Notes: generated from the letters alone by a model not told the origin. A stretch of DNA of 64,000 bases from Ancylobacter sp. SL191 (GCF_026625645.1 NZ_CP113056.1:62001-126000), one strand, 5' to 3'; numbered from the stretch's first letter, positions 24,564-34,586 are shown. Numbers and translations: made by a program.

Positions 24564-25982
24564 TCACACCGCCTCCGCGACGCGCGCCGGTGCCGGGGCG
24601 CCGAAGAACAATGCATCCTGCCGGCGGCGCAGCGCCAATAGTTCGGAACCCTCGGGCAGCTCGAGGGCGCCAAAGGTGATGGCCTGCCCACGCGCCACCG
24701 GCCGGGCCAGCCGGCAATTCGCCGCGAGGTAGAAGGGCGCGGGCGTATCCTCCGCCAGAGCCGCGCCGGGCACCAGCTCCGCCTGCGTGCCCTCGATCGT
24801 GTGATGATGGCCGCCCATCTCCAGCACGCTGCCGGCGGCAAGATCGCGCGTCGCCCGCGCCACGAGATCGAGATGCGGGCGCGGCGCGAGGCCGCCGCCG
24901 GAAGCCCCGCGCAGCGCCGCCTCCAGCACGCTGGTCGCCGCCTCGACCCCCAGCAAATGGCGGGGGATGTAGATCATCGCCGTGCGGCCGCTGCGGCTCA
25001 CCGGATGACCCTTCTCCGCCAGCATCGCCCAGCTGTCCGCATCGGTGCAGCGCACCAGCACAAACACCCCGCCAGCGAAGCTCGCCTCGTCTGGCGCGCG
25101 CAGGCAATGAAACACATCGAGCCGCCGCTCGCCGGCGAGCAGGCCGCCCTCCTCCGCGAGCCCCAGCACGGTCGGCACTTCCGGGATGCGGGCGATGGGG
25201 GCGTGCAGGTCCGGGCGGTCGGGCGTGAAGCCGGTGGCGTTGGCGACGACGAGCAGCTCGCACAGATCCGGCACCGCCCGCTGCGGCAAGGCGGCAGCCG
25301 CAGCGGCACGGGCCGCGACGATGTCCGCCACCGGGCGCTCGCCCAGCGCCCAGGCGTCGCTGAAGCCCGGCGCGGACAGCGTGCGGCCATTGCTGGTGAC
25401 GAGGCCGCTGGCCGCGTCGAAAGTGAAGTCATATTCGCTCGACTTGCCGGCCGCGATGATCTCCAGCCCCAGCGTCTGCGCCCAGGTGATGAGGCCGATC
25501 AGCAGGCTCGGCTGGTCGCCATCCACCGGCGTCGCCACGCGCCCGCGCTCGGCCGCCAGATGCGCCAGCACCGGGCCGATGACGCTGTCCACCTCCTTGG
25601 AGACCAAGGCGAGATGGCGCCCGGCCTCGATGGCAAGGCGGGAATGGCGGGCGCCCGCCTCCGGGTGGCCGGTCGCCTCGACGACGACCTCGATGGGCAG
25701 ATCGAGCACCAAAGCGAGATCATCCGCCGCGATGAAGTCGCCGGCCTCATAGGCGGCTTTGGCCTCGGCGGCACTGCGGCAGATATGGATGCGGCGCGGC
25801 GCGATGCCCACCGCCTTGAGCGAGGCGGCGGCAATGTCCGCCTCGCGGTCCACCGCGACGCGCGCCCGCATCATCGGCACGCGCAGGCCCTGCGCCAGGA
25901 AGCTGCGGCCAAAGCCGCCCGTGCCGACGATGCAGGTCTCGACCGGCGGGCGCTCAGTGGCGAAATAGCGGTGGAAGTTCAT
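24564..25982 (-). CDS. DXR-like (DRL-type)/homoserine-dehydrogenase-like oxidoreductase with C-terminal SAF domain
   Basis: 472 residues. A Rossmann start (CIVGTGGFGRSFL), a middle region with VVEATGHPEAGARH, VSKEVDSVIGP, TPVDGDQPS and IIAAGKSSEYDF, and a C-terminal SAF-type domain with PVARGQAITFGALELPEGS. The order and motifs recall the Brucella DRL enzyme, which makes methylerythritol 4-phosphate from deoxyxylulose 5-phosphate, but key segments differ (DGDQPS for GAGDEPS), so the reaction is open. The ATG at 25982 has AGGGA upstream. It lies alone on its strand, divergent from a GntR regulator with three shared palindromes, so it is a regulated, probably catabolic gene rather than housekeeping. 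Confidence 0.7.
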   Translation of the reverse strand: MNFHRYFATERPPVETCIVGTGGFGRSFLAQGLRVPMMRARVAVDREADIAAASLKAVGIAPRRIHICRSAAEAKAAYEAGDFIAADDLALVLDLPIEVVVEATGHPEAGARHSRLAIEAGRHLALVSKEVDSVIGPVLAHLAAERGRVATPVDGDQPSLLIGLITWAQTLGLEIIAAGKSSEYDFTFDAASGLVTSNGRTLSAPGFSDAWALGERPVADIVAARAAAAAALPQRAVPDLCELLVVANATGFTPDRPDLHAPIARIPEVPTVLGLAEEGGLLAGERRLDVFHCLRAPDEASFAGGVFVLVRCTDADSWAMLAEKGHPVSRSGRTAMIYIPRHLLGVEAATSVLEAALRGASGGGLAPRPHLDLVARATRDLAAGSVLEMGGHHHTIEGTQAELVPGAALAEDTPAPFYLAANCRLARPVARGQAITFGALELPEGSELLALRRRQDALFFGAPAPARVAEAV

Positions 25983-26048
25983 GGCCGTCCCTATGTCACC
26001 CGCGCGCGCCGGACTGAGGCGTGAGGCGAATCCCGCGCGGTGTTGGCG

Positions 26049-26058
26049 TTGCATGCAG
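26049..26058. promoter_or_regulatory. TTGCATGCAA-type operator, site 1
   Basis: TTGCATGCAG, nine of ten bases of the palindrome found again near the regulator start; 67 bases upstream of the DRL-like gene. Confidence 0.6.
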
Positions 26059-26174
26059 CAGGCGACGTCCGGCCTGATGGAAACCGGTCCCCTGCCCTCT
26101 CCCAGCGATTTTTGTCGGCAATCAGCCCGCCAAAGGCAGGGCAAGAGCCTTATTCATCGCTTCTTTCCGTCATA

Positions 26175-26184
26175 TTGAATGCAA
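26175..26184. promoter_or_regulatory. TTGCATGCAA-type operator, site 2
   Basis: TTGAATGCAA in an AT-rich stretch (CATATTGAATGCAATTATAT) that is unusual for this GC-rich DNA and probably also holds promoter elements. Confidence 0.6.
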
Positions 26185-26237
26185 TTATATCGATGCGTCA
26201 AGTCGGTGGACGTTAAAAGGCAGATATGGGAGACCTA

Positions 26238-26247
26238 TTGCATGCAA
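26238..26247. promoter_or_regulatory. TTGCATGCAA operator over the GntR start codon, site 3
   Basis: Perfect 10-base palindrome TTGCATGCAA that contains the ATG (26242) of the regulator, an arrangement that suggests autorepression. Confidence 0.65.
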
Positions 26248-26943
26248 CTTGACGATGACGCTCCGGACACCGCCGACGACGTCGCCGCCTCCGCCTTGCC
26301 GCGCGGCCGGGCGGCGATGCGGGTGGTCGAGCGCATCCGCGACATGATCATCGCCGGCGAGCTGGCAGCCGGGGCGCGCATCTCCGAGCGCATGCTGACC
26401 GAGCGGCTCGGCGTCACCCGCACGCCGCTGCGCGAGGCGTTCAAGATCCTGGAGGCGGAAGGGCTGGTGCGCATCGTGCCCAATCGGGGCGCGGAAGTGG
26501 TGGCACTGTCGCTGGCCGAGGTCGAGGCGGCGATCGAGGTGCTGATCGGGCTGGAAAGCGTGGCGGCGGAACTCGCCTGCGCGCGGGCGACGCCGGAAGA
26601 GATCGAGGCCATCGCCGGGCTGCACGCCCGCATGCTTGCGTGCCAGACAGCGGGCGACCTGATGGGTTATTTCCACCTCAATCAGGACATCCACCAGCGC
26701 ATCGTCGATGGCGCGCACAATGCGGCGCTGTCGCGGGTGTACCGCACCGAGAGCGCCCGCATCCGCCGCTACCGCTTCGCCGGCAACCGCTCACCCGAGC
26801 GCTGGGCACGGGCGGTGGCGGAACATGCGCAGATCCTCGACGCGCTGCAGCAGCGCGAGGGCGCGCTGCTGCGGGAAATCCTGCGCACCCATCATCTCAA
26901 GGGCTGGCAGGTCACCCGCCGGACACTGGAATCCGGCGGGTAA
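26242..26943 (+). CDS. GntR-family transcription regulator, FCD type
   Basis: 233 residues. The GntR winged helix covers about 25-90 (RVVERIRDMIIAGELAAGARISERMLTERLGVTRTPLREAFKIL) and the FCD domain follows, with FHLNQDIHQRIVDGAHN and AEHAQILDALQQREG supplying its metal-site residues. The ATG at 26242 is preceded by GGGAG about nine bases upstream; an in-frame ATG at 26179 would add residues with no domain support. Three TTGCATGCAA-like palindromes lie between it and the divergent DRL-like oxidoreductase, its most likely target. Inducer unknown. Confidence 0.88.
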   Translation: MQLDDDAPDTADDVAASALPRGRAAMRVVERIRDMIIAGELAAGARISERMLTERLGVTRTPLREAFKILEAEGLVRIVPNRGAEVVALSLAEVEAAIEVLIGLESVAAELACARATPEEIEAIAGLHARMLACQTAGDLMGYFHLNQDIHQRIVDGAHNAALSRVYRTESARIRRYRFAGNRSPERWARAVAEHAQILDALQQREGALLREILRTHHLKGWQVTRRTLESGG

Positions 26944-26958
26944 TAAGAGGCACCGCGC

Positions 26959-28713
26959 TCAGGCGGCGATCGGCTTCTTCAGCACGCGCAGCAGGGCGGT
27001 GGTGACCAGCGTGCCGGCGACGAGCGCGACGACATAGCCGGCGAGGTGGCTCACCGCATTGGGGATCGGCAGCACGAAGATGCCGCCATGCGGCACGCGC
27101 AGCTCAGCGCCCACCGCCATGGAGATGGCGCCCGCCACCGCCGAGCCGATGACCAGCGAGGGGATCACGCGCAGCGGGTCGCGGGCGGCGAAGGGAATGG
27201 CGCCCTCCGTCACGAAGGCGAGGCCAAGCACGGAAGCCGCGCTGCGCGCCTCGCGCTCCTCCGGCGTGAAGCGGTTGGGGAAGAGCTGCGCGGCCAGAGC
27301 GAGGCCGAGCGGGGGCGTCATGCCGGCGACCATGGCGGCGGCCATCGGCGTGTAGACCTGGCTGGCGATGAGGCCGGTGGCGAAGGTGTAGGCCGCCTTG
27401 TTGATCGGCCCGCCCATGTCGAAAGCCATCATGCCGCCGATGATGATGCCGAGGATGATGGCGCTGGTGCCCTGCATGCTGCGCAGCCATTCGGTGACGG
27501 CGGCGAGCAGCTGGGCGGCGGGACCACCGACGACGTAGATCATCAGCAGGCCGGTGAGCAGCGTGCCGAGGATCGGCAGGATCAGCACCGGCTTCAGCCC
27601 CGCGAGGTTGCGCGGCAGCTTGATGGAGCGGTTGAGGAACTCGGTGCCATAGCCGGCGATGAAGCCGGCGACGATGCCGCCGAGGAAGCCGGCGCCGAGA
27701 TTGGCCGCCACCATGCCGCCGATCATGCCCGGCGCGAGGCCCGGCCGGTCGGCGATGGAGAAGGCGATATAGCCGGCAAGCACCGGCACCATCAGCGTGA
27801 ACGCACCCTTGGCGCCGATCTGGAACAGGTCATAGGCCAGCGTGCCCTTATGCGCGTCGTCATAGGCGTAGATGCCGCCGAGCGCGAAGGCGACCGCGAT
27901 CAGCAGGCCGCCCGCCACCACGAAGGGCAGCATGAAGGACACGCCGGTCATCAGATGCTTGTAGGGGCCGGTCTTCACCGCGCGCTCGGCCTTGGCGGCG
28001 GCGGCGGCATCGGCGAGTCTCGCGCCGGGAGCGGCCTGCAGGCGCGCTTCCTCGAAGGCGCGGCGCACGAGGTTCTGCCCGTCGGTGATGGCCGGCTTGG
28101 TCGGCGTCTGGAAGACGCGCTTGCCGCCGAAGCGGGAGAGTTCCACCACCTTGTCGGCGGCGATGATGACGAGATCGGCGGCGGCGATTTCCTCGTCCGT
28201 CAGCGCGTCCTGCGCGCCGACGGAGCCCTGCGTCTCCACGCGGATGGAGTGGCCGAGCGCCTTGGCGGCGTTCTGCAGGCCCTCGGCCGCCATGAAGGTG
28301 TGGGCGATGCCGGTCGGGCAGGAGGTGATGGCGACGATCTTCTTCGGGCCGCTCGCCGCCGGCGATGCGGCGGGGGCGGCCGCCGGGGCGGGTGCAGCGC
28401 TCGCGACGGGGGCGCTCGCGGCGGCCGCCGCCAGACGGGCGAGGACGCCGCCGGCATCGGCCAGCACGTTCGCCACGCTGTCGGTGAGGCGCGGCAGGGC
28501 GCCGAAGCGGCTCTCGTCGAGATCGCCATTACCGACCAGCAGCACCGCGCTCGCGGCAGTGATCTCGCTGGCCGAGAGCCGGGCGGGCGTGCCGCGCAGC
28601 TCGACCACCAGCGCCTGGCCGAGGCTGCGCGCGGCCTTGCGCAGCGCCTCGGCGGCGAGGGTGGCGTGAACGGTCGTCTCCTGCGCGCCGATCACGGCGA
28701 TCAAGGCTGTCAT
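26959..28713 (-). CDS. fruA: PTS fructose-specific EIIBC component
   Basis: 584 residues. A degenerate EIIB-like domain (1-95, no active cysteine) is joined by an Ala/Pro linker to an active EIIB domain with phosphorylated C132 in [15 protein letters not shown], followed by the EIIC membrane domain from about residue 245 ([23 protein letters not shown]) with [15 protein letters not shown] and [10 protein letters not shown]. It takes up fructose as fructose 1-phosphate. The EIIB'-EIIB-EIIC layout is normal for FruA. Third gene of fruBKA. Confidence 0.95.
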   Translation of the reverse strand: MTALIAVIGAQETTVHATLAAEALRKAARSLGQALVVELRGTPARLSASEITAASAVLLVGNGDLDESRFGALPRLTDSVANVLADAGGVLARLAAAAASAPVASAAPAPAAAPAASPAASGPKKIVAITSCPTGIAHTFMAAEGLQNAAKALGHSIRVETQGSVGAQDALTDEEIAAADLVIIAADKVVELSRFGGKRVFQTPTKPAITDGQNLVRRAFEEARLQAAPGARLADAAAAAKAERAVKTGPYKHLMTGVSFMLPFVVAGGLLIAVAFALGGIYAYDDAHKGTLAYDLFQIGAKGAFTLMVPVLAGYIAFSIADRPGLAPGMIGGMVAANLGAGFLGGIVAGFIAGYGTEFLNRSIKLPRNLAGLKPVLILPILGTLLTGLLMIYVVGGPAAQLLAAVTEWLRSMQGTSAIILGIIIGGMMAFDMGGPINKAAYTFATGLIASQVYTPMAAAMVAGMTPPLGLALAAQLFPNRFTPEEREARSAASVLGLAFVTEGAIPFAARDPLRVIPSLVIGSAVAGAISMAVGAELRVPHGGIFVLPIPNAVSHLAGYVVALVAGTLVTTALLRVLKKPIAA

Positions 28714-28786
28714 GATGTCCTCCCCTGCGGGCTTTTGCCCGTGTTCCGTCGGGTCTGTGCCCGGTGCGGCGATGATGGATGTGGGT

Positions 28787-29773
28787 TCAGGCGATGGCGG
28801 CGTGCGCGGCCGCCCAGATGGCGGCCGGCTGGATGGCGACGGCGGCGGCGATGGTCTCGATCACCGTGGCGGCCGGCAGGTTGGCGCCGGGCAGGCCGAG
28901 CTTGCCCACCGCGAAGGCGGTGCCGAGCCGGGCGAGGCCCTCAAGGCTGCGCCCCTCATGCAGCCCGGCGACGAGACCGGCGACCATGGCGTCCCCGGCC
29001 CCGACCGAGCTGCCGCCGGTGACTTCAGGCGCCATGGCGTGCAGGGCCTCGTCGGCGCTGACGAACAGAGCGCCATCGGCGCCGAGCGAGACCACGACAT
29101 AAGTGATGCCGGCGGCGCAGAGCCTCTTCGCCACGGCGAGCAGGTCGGCGCGATCATCGAGCGGGCGACCCGCCCAGACTTCCAGCTCGCGCCGGTTCGG
29201 CTTGACGAGGGTGGGCGGCGTGCCGGCCAGCGCATGGGTGAGCGGCAGGCCGCTGGTGTCGAGCACCACGCGGGCGCCCTCCCCGCGCAGGCGCGCGACA
29301 AGGCGGGCATAGATGTCCGGCGGCGCCCCTTCCGGCAGGCTGCCGGAGAGCACGACCAGCCCGTCCGGCCGGGCGAGGCGGGTGAGATCGGCCTCGACCT
29401 CGGCCAGCGCGCTGGTCTCGGCCGGGAAGCCCGGCAGGTTCACATCCGTGGTCTCGCCGCTGCTGCGATCGAGCAGCTTGATGTTGGTGCGGGTCTCGCC
29501 CGGCACACGGCGGAAGCGGTCGGCGATGGATTTGGCGGCGAACAGCGCCTCGAAGGGCGCGGCATTGGCGGCGCCGAGCAGGCCGGCGGCGGCGACCTTC
29601 AGCCCCCAATCGGCGAGGCAGGCGGCGACGTTCACCCCCTTGCCGCCGGCGTCATAGCGCACGGCGCTCGCGCGATGGACATGGCCGGGGGCGAGATGCT
29701 CCACCGTCACCGTCTGGTCGATAGCGGGGTTCAGCGTGAGGGTAACGATGTCGGGCGCGGCGGCGGGGCTCAT
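28787..29773 (-). CDS. fruK: 1-phosphofructokinase
   Basis: 328 residues, PfkB/ribokinase fold. [11 protein letters not shown] at the start, [26 protein letters not shown] and the catalytic [14 protein letters not shown] motif. It phosphorylates fructose 1-phosphate to fructose 1,6-bisphosphate. Its start overlaps the fruB stop by four bases, and fruA follows after 73 bases. Confidence 0.94.
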   Translation of the reverse strand: MSPAAAPDIVTLTLNPAIDQTVTVEHLAPGHVHRASAVRYDAGGKGVNVAACLADWGLKVAAAGLLGAANAAPFEALFAAKSIADRFRRVPGETRTNIKLLDRSSGETTDVNLPGFPAETSALAEVEADLTRLARPDGLVVLSGSLPEGAPPDIYARLVARLRGEGARVVLDTSGLPLTHALAGTPPTLVKPNRRELEVWAGRPLDDRADLLAVAKRLCAAGITYVVVSLGADGALFVSADEALHAMAPEVTGGSSVGAGDAMVAGLVAGLHEGRSLEGLARLGTAFAVGKLGLPGANLPAATVIETIAAAVAIQPAAIWAAAHAAIA

Positions 29774-32307
29774 GCGTGCCCCCCGTCCAGCGCGCGCACC
29801 TCCTCGCCGCTCTCGCAGGCCAGCGCCTTTTCCGCCAGCGCGGCAAGGTCGCTCATGGAGGCGGCGCGCAGCCGCGCCTTGACGCCGGGCACCTCGCGCG
29901 GGGTCATGGAAAGCTCGCTACAGCCGAGCCCCGCCAGCAGCGCCGCCCCGAAGGGCTCGCCGGCGATGCCGCCGCACACGCCGACCCAGCGGCCATGCAC
30001 GCGGGCGCCATCCACCGTCGCCTTGATGAGGCGCAGCACCGCCGGATGGAGGCTGTCGACCTCCTGCGCCAGCTGCGGGTTCTGCCGGTCGATGGCGAGG
30101 GTGTACTGGGTGAGATCGTTGGTGCCGATGGAGAAGAAGTCGGCATGCGCCGCCAGCGATTCCGCCTGGATGGCGGCGGCCGGCACCTCGATCATGATGC
30201 CGAGCGGCACGGTCGGGGCGTCCAGTTCCTCGCGGATGCGCTCGCTGATCTGGCGCAAAGCGAGAAGTTCGCCGAGCGAGGTAATCATCGGGAACATGAT
30301 GAGGATCTCGGCGCCGTCCTTCGCCGCGCGGTAGAGGGCGCGCAGCTGCGGCTCCAGCAAATCCGGCCGGCGCAGCAGCAGGCGCGCGCCGCGCACGCCG
30401 AGGAACGGGTTTTCCTCATGCGGCAGGTTGAGATGGGCCACCTGCTTGTCGCCGCCAATATCGAGCGTGCGAACGATGAGCTGGCGCCCGCCCAGCCCCT
30501 GCGACATGGCGCGGTAGATCTCGTACTGCTCGTCCTCGCTCGGCGTGGCGCTGCGCTCGAGGAACAGGAACTCGGTGCGCATCAGCCCGACGCCTTCCGC
30601 GCCCTGCGCGAGCGCGAAGGCCGCCTGATCCGGCAGGTTGATATTGGCGCCGATGCTGATCTCGGTGCCATCGGTGGTGCGGGCCGGCAGCGCGCGGGCT
30701 TCTTCCTCGCGGGCGCGCTCGGCGGCGCGGGCGGCGTCAAAAGCCCGGGCCGAGGCGAGCGCTTCCGCGTCCGGCTGGAGATAGAGCCGGCCGGCGCTGC
30801 CATCGAGAATGGCCGGCGTGCCGGAGGGCAGATCGAGCAGCGCCGCCCCGCCGCCGACCAGCGCGGGCACGCCGAGCGTGCGGGCGAGGATGGCGGTGTG
30901 CGAGGTCGGCCCACCCTGCGCGGTGGCGATGCCGACGACGCGCGCCGGATCGAGTCCCGCCGTGTCGGAGGGCGACAGATCCGCGGCAACGAGGATGCAG
31001 GGCTCGTCCGGCAGGTCGCGCAGCGAGCCCGCCTTCAGCGCCGGATCGATATGGCCGAGCACGCGCTGGCCGACATCGCGCAGATCGGACGCGCGGGCGG
31101 CGAGCACGGGATTGCCGACGCCGGCGAGTTCTTCCGCCACCTGCTCGATGACGGCGTGCCAGGCGAAGGCGACGCCATGGCCATCGACCATGAGCTGGCA
31201 GGTCCGGGTGATGAGGTCGGAATCGCCCAGCAATTCGGCCTGCGCCTTGAAGATGCCGGCATCCGTCGCGCCGAGGCGGCGGGCGGTGTCATCGGCCAGC
31301 GCCTGAAGCTGCTGGCGGGTGTGGGTCAGCGCCTCCTGGAGAAGCGCCGCGCCCTCGGTCAGGGCGACCGGGCGGTCGGGGATCTCGGTCGCGCTGGCGG
31401 CGATGACATGAAGGGGAGCGATGGCGAGGCCGGGTGCGGCGGGGGCGCCGCTAAGGGCGGAAAGCCCCGCCGGCGGCGTCCAGCCGGCGCGCGCGGCCTG
31501 CTTGGCGCGGCTGGCGGCCAGCGCCGCATCGGCCTTTTCCTGCGCGCTGAGGCTGATGATGGTGGCGCGCAGCGCGGCGAGCGCCGCCTCGGCGTCCGTG
31601 CCCTCGGCGGAAATGGTCACGCTCTCGCCGGCGCGCAGGCCGAGCTGGAGCAGCGCGATGAGGTTCTTCGGGTCGGCGGCCACCCCGCCATTGCGCACCC
31701 GCAGCTGCGCGCCGAAACGGCGGGCGGTCTCCACCCAGGCGCTCGCGGGGCGGGCATGCAGGCCCGTGGGGTAATCCACCGTCCAGTCGAAGGAGGTGGC
31801 GAGATCGGTGGCGGCCTGCGCCGGAGCAGCCTGCGCGGGCTCGTCAGAGCCGAGCGCATGGGCGATCAGCGTGGCATCGTCCGTGGTGGCGAGGCGGGCG
31901 AGCAGCTCGCTGTCCTGCAACAGCCGGGTCAGGCGGCGCAGCACGGTGATGTGCGTATCGGACTGGGCGGCAATGGCGACGACGAGATGGGCGGTCTGCC
32001 CGTCATTCCACGTCACGCCCGCGGGCGCCTGAAGGATGGCGAGGCCGTTCTTGTGGACGAGATGGCGATCCTCGCCGAGCCCGTGCGGGATGGCGACGCC
32101 ATGGCCGAGGAAGGTGTTCGCGACCGCCTCGCGCCGCGCCATGCTCTGGGCATAGCCGGCCTCGACATAGCCGGCGGCGACCAGCATTTGCGCGGCCTCG
32201 GCAATGGCGGCGTCCTTGTCGGCCGGACGGGCACCGAGGCGAATCATGGTGATCGGCAGCAGCTCACTGCCGGCGGGCGACATCATTCGGGCGGCGGCGA
32301 TGGACAT
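29770..32307 (-). CDS. fruB: Fructose PTS multiphosphoryl protein (EIIA-HPr-EI fusion)
   Basis: 845 residues. An EIIA(Fru) domain with H75 in GVAIPHG, an HPr domain with H184 in YPTGLHARPAS, and a full enzyme I with the phosphohistidine in GGPTSHTAILAR near residue 465, LMRTEFLFLER, NPFLGVRGARL, GIMIEVPAA and SIGTNDLTQYTLA. All the soluble phosphotransfer steps from PEP to FruA are thus in one chain. The ATG at 32307 has GGAGG seven bases upstream. It heads fruBKA, downstream of a LacI-type operator and opposite the regulator gene. Confidence 0.95.
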   Translation of the reverse strand: MSIAAARMMSPAGSELLPITMIRLGARPADKDAAIAEAAQMLVAAGYVEAGYAQSMARREAVANTFLGHGVAIPHGLGEDRHLVHKNGLAILQAPAGVTWNDGQTAHLVVAIAAQSDTHITVLRRLTRLLQDSELLARLATTDDATLIAHALGSDEPAQAAPAQAATDLATSFDWTVDYPTGLHARPASAWVETARRFGAQLRVRNGGVAADPKNLIALLQLGLRAGESVTISAEGTDAEAALAALRATIISLSAQEKADAALAASRAKQAARAGWTPPAGLSALSGAPAAPGLAIAPLHVIAASATEIPDRPVALTEGAALLQEALTHTRQQLQALADDTARRLGATDAGIFKAQAELLGDSDLITRTCQLMVDGHGVAFAWHAVIEQVAEELAGVGNPVLAARASDLRDVGQRVLGHIDPALKAGSLRDLPDEPCILVAADLSPSDTAGLDPARVVGIATAQGGPTSHTAILARTLGVPALVGGGAALLDLPSGTPAILDGSAGRLYLQPDAEALASARAFDAARAAERAREEEARALPARTTDGTEISIGANINLPDQAAFALAQGAEGVGLMRTEFLFLERSATPSEDEQYEIYRAMSQGLGGRQLIVRTLDIGGDKQVAHLNLPHEENPFLGVRGARLLLRRPDLLEPQLRALYRAAKDGAEILIMFPMITSLGELLALRQISERIREELDAPTVPLGIMIEVPAAAIQAESLAAHADFFSIGTNDLTQYTLAIDRQNPQLAQEVDSLHPAVLRLIKATVDGARVHGRWVGVCGGIAGEPFGAALLAGLGCSELSMTPREVPGVKARLRAASMSDLAALAEKALACESGEEVRALDGGHA

Positions 32308-32340
32308 TTGTCATCCTCCCAGAATTTTCTTTGCGTGAAG

Positions 32341-32354
32341 TGGTATCGTTTCCA
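32341..32354. promoter_or_regulatory. LacI/FruR-type operator before fruB
   Basis: TGGTATCGTTTCCA, extended by G and C to a 16-base near-palindrome, matches the LacI-family pattern TGNAANCGNTTNCA. It lies 34-47 bases upstream of fruB. Confidence 0.75.
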
Positions 32355-32463
32355 CAACGCTTGTCAAAAGGATTCTGGGCAATTTTCGCTGTCATAAGTC
32401 GGATTCACAGGAGTCTGATCGCTTGATCGCCGGCTCAATCAGCCTAGGATAATGGGCCTTCAG

Positions 32464-32477
32464 TGAAATCGTTCTCA
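32464..32477. promoter_or_regulatory. LacI/FruR-type operator before the regulator
   Basis: TGAAATCGTTCTCA, a second site of the same pattern, ends four bases before the regulator ATG, so the regulator probably represses itself. Confidence 0.7.
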
Positions 32478-32481
32478 AGTG

Positions 32482-33468
32482 ATGACCGCCAATATCAAGG
32501 ACGTGGCCCGGCTGGCGGGCGTCTCGGTGTCCACCGTCTCGCGTGCTCTGGGTAAGGGGCCGGTGAGCGCGGAAGTGCGCCGGCAGGTCGAGGCGGCGGT
32601 GAAGGCTACCGGCTATCGCCCCAACCTCTCCGCCCGGCGCCTGCGCTCGCAGCGCAGCCAGACCATCGGCCTGATCGTCGCCGACATCCGCAACCCGTTC
32701 TTCACGGCGGTCAGCCGCGCGGTGGAGGACGCCGCCTATGGCGCGGGGATGCGGGTCATCCTGTGCAATACCGGCGAGGATCCCGAGCGCGAGGCGCTCT
32801 ATCTGCGGCTGATGCAGGAAGAGCGGGTGACCGGGCTGATCTTCGCCCCCACCCGCGCGACCATTGGCGGGCTGCGGGCGCAGAATTTCGACTACCCGGT
32901 GGTGCTGATCGACCGCGCCGCCGCCTCCGGCGAGTTCGACACGGTGGTGCTGGACAATCGCGGCGCCAGCGCCCGGCTGGTGGATCACCTCGCCGAGCGC
33001 GGCTACCGGCGCATTGGCGGGCTGTTCGGTTCGACCAGCACGACGGGCCTCGAACGTGAGGCGGGCTATGTCGCGGCGATGAGCGCGCGCGGGCTCGTCC
33101 CGCAGGCGCGGATGATCACCCCGCTGGCGCAATCAGCCGAGGACGCCGCCGTCGCCTGGCTCGGCGAGACCGAGCGGCCGGACGCCATCATCGTCAGCAA
33201 CGGGCTGTTCCTGCTCGGCCTGTGCCGCGCCGCGCGCCGGCTCGGCCTCTCCATCCCGCGCGACCTCGCCATTGCCGGCTTCGACAATGAGGCGTGGACC
33301 GAACTCGTCGAGCCCGGCCTCACGGTGATCGAGCAGCCGGTCGAGACCTTCGGGCGCGAGGCGATGGCGCTGCTGTTCCAGCGCCTGAAGGCGCCCACCG
33401 CGCCGACGCGCACCATCCTGCTCGCCGGCACGCTGATCGAGCGCGGCTCGACCCACGCCCGCCCCTGA
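32482..33468 (+). CDS. fruR: LacI-family regulator of the fructose operon
   Basis: 328 residues. The LacI helix-turn-helix is at 3-50 (IKDVARLAGVSVSTVSRALG, YRPNLSARRLRSQRSQTIGLIV) and a periplasmic-binding-like effector domain follows (NPFFTAV, LIDRAAA, AIAGFDNEAWTELVEPGLTVI). The ATG at 32482 follows an in-frame GTG at 32479; both lie right after an operator. Divergence from fruB and the two matching operators make it the fructose-operon regulator; fructose 1-phosphate is the likely inducer by analogy. An orthology claim to enteric Cra is not implied. Confidence 0.85.
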   Translation: MTANIKDVARLAGVSVSTVSRALGKGPVSAEVRRQVEAAVKATGYRPNLSARRLRSQRSQTIGLIVADIRNPFFTAVSRAVEDAAYGAGMRVILCNTGEDPEREALYLRLMQEERVTGLIFAPTRATIGGLRAQNFDYPVVLIDRAAASGEFDTVVLDNRGASARLVDHLAERGYRRIGGLFGSTSTTGLEREAGYVAAMSARGLVPQARMITPLAQSAEDAAVAWLGETERPDAIIVSNGLFLLGLCRAARRLGLSIPRDLAIAGFDNEAWTELVEPGLTVIEQPVETFGREAMALLFQRLKAPTAPTRTILLAGTLIERGSTHARP

Positions 33469-33489
33469 GCGGAGCGTTGAGTGTTTCGG

Positions 33490-34551
33490 TCAGACCTGAC
33501 CGAGATCCTCATAGCTGGCGTGCAGCGCCCAGTCGGCCGGGCTGAAGCGGTCGCGGGCGAAATTGTGCTGGTGCCAATAGGGGTAGAGATAGGCCGGCCG
33601 GCTGACCTGGTTCATCCGCTCCAGTTCCTCGGCCGTCAGCTCCAGATCGACGGCGGCGATGTTGTCGCGGAAATGGCTCTCCTGCGTGCCGCCGACCACC
33701 AGCGAGGCGATGCCGGGCCGCGACAGCGTCCAGGCGATGGAGACCTGCGCGGCGGTGACGCCGCGCGCCGCCGCGATGTCGTTCAGCACATCGACGATGG
33801 ACCACAGCCGCTCGGCATCGCGGATCGGCGGCTCGGTCCAGCCGGCGGCCTGCCGGGAATCGGTGGGGAACTTGTCGCGGGCGAAGGCGCCGGAGAGAAG
33901 GCCGGCCGCCAGCGGGCTCCACACCATCACGCCGACGCCCTGATCGACGGCGATCGGCAGCAGCTCATATTCCGCCTCACGCGCCTCCAGCGTGTAGTGG
34001 ATCTGCTGGGTGACGAAGCGCGGCAGCCTCGATGCCTCGGCGATGCCGAGCGCCTTCATCACATGCCAGCCGGAATAGTTGGAGCAGCCGATATAGCGGA
34101 TCTTGCCCGCGCGCATCAGCGCGTCGAGGGCCGAGAGCATCTCCTCCAGCGGGGTGATGCCGTCCCATTCGTGCAGGAAATAGATGTCGATATGGTCGGT
34201 GCGCAGGCGCTTCAGGCTGCGCTCGCATTCGCGGATGAGGTGATAGCGCGAGACGCCCTCGTCATTGGGGCCATCGCCGATGCGCATCCGCGCCTTGGAG
34301 GAGATCAGCACCCGGTCGCGCCGCCCTTCCAGCACCTCGCCGACGATCTCCTCCGAGCGGCCGAGCGAGTACATATTGGCGGTGTCGATGACGTTGATGC
34401 CGCCATCAAGGCAGGTATCGACCAGCCGGCGCGCTTCCGGCACGCCATGATTGGCCACCTTGGCGAAGGCGCCGACCCCGCCAAAGGAGAAGGTGCCCAT
34501 GGAGAGCGCGGAAACCTTGAGGCCGGAGCGGCCGAGCGTGCGGTATTTCAT
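33490..34551 (-). CDS. Aldo/keto reductase
   Basis: 353 residues, TIM-barrel NADPH-dependent reductase. N-terminal MKYRTLGRSGLKVSALSMGTF, and the catalytic tetrad as D and Y in VIDTANMYSLGRSE, K in SSKARM and H in IYFLHEWDG; the cofactor site is SLVVGGTQ. The group reduces sugar aldehydes and ketones or oxidises sugars. It is the last gene of a LacI-racemase-reductase unit facing the ABC/DhaKL operon, so it may act on the same sugar. Confidence 0.87.
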   Translation of the reverse strand: MKYRTLGRSGLKVSALSMGTFSFGGVGAFAKVANHGVPEARRLVDTCLDGGINVIDTANMYSLGRSEEIVGEVLEGRRDRVLISSKARMRIGDGPNDEGVSRYHLIRECERSLKRLRTDHIDIYFLHEWDGITPLEEMLSALDALMRAGKIRYIGCSNYSGWHVMKALGIAEASRLPRFVTQQIHYTLEAREAEYELLPIAVDQGVGVMVWSPLAAGLLSGAFARDKFPTDSRQAAGWTEPPIRDAERLWSIVDVLNDIAAARGVTAAQVSIAWTLSRPGIASLVVGGTQESHFRDNIAAVDLELTAEELERMNQVSRPAYLYPYWHQHNFARDRFSPADWALHASYEDLGQV

Positions 34552-34586
34552 CTGGCGTCTCCCGGTGTTTTTGTCAGTGCGGCCGT

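Noticed and set aside
28787..30334. Long plus-strand frames over fruK and fruB
   Set aside because: Antisense shadows of firmly identified PTS genes; Arg/Ala/Gly-rich without motifs.
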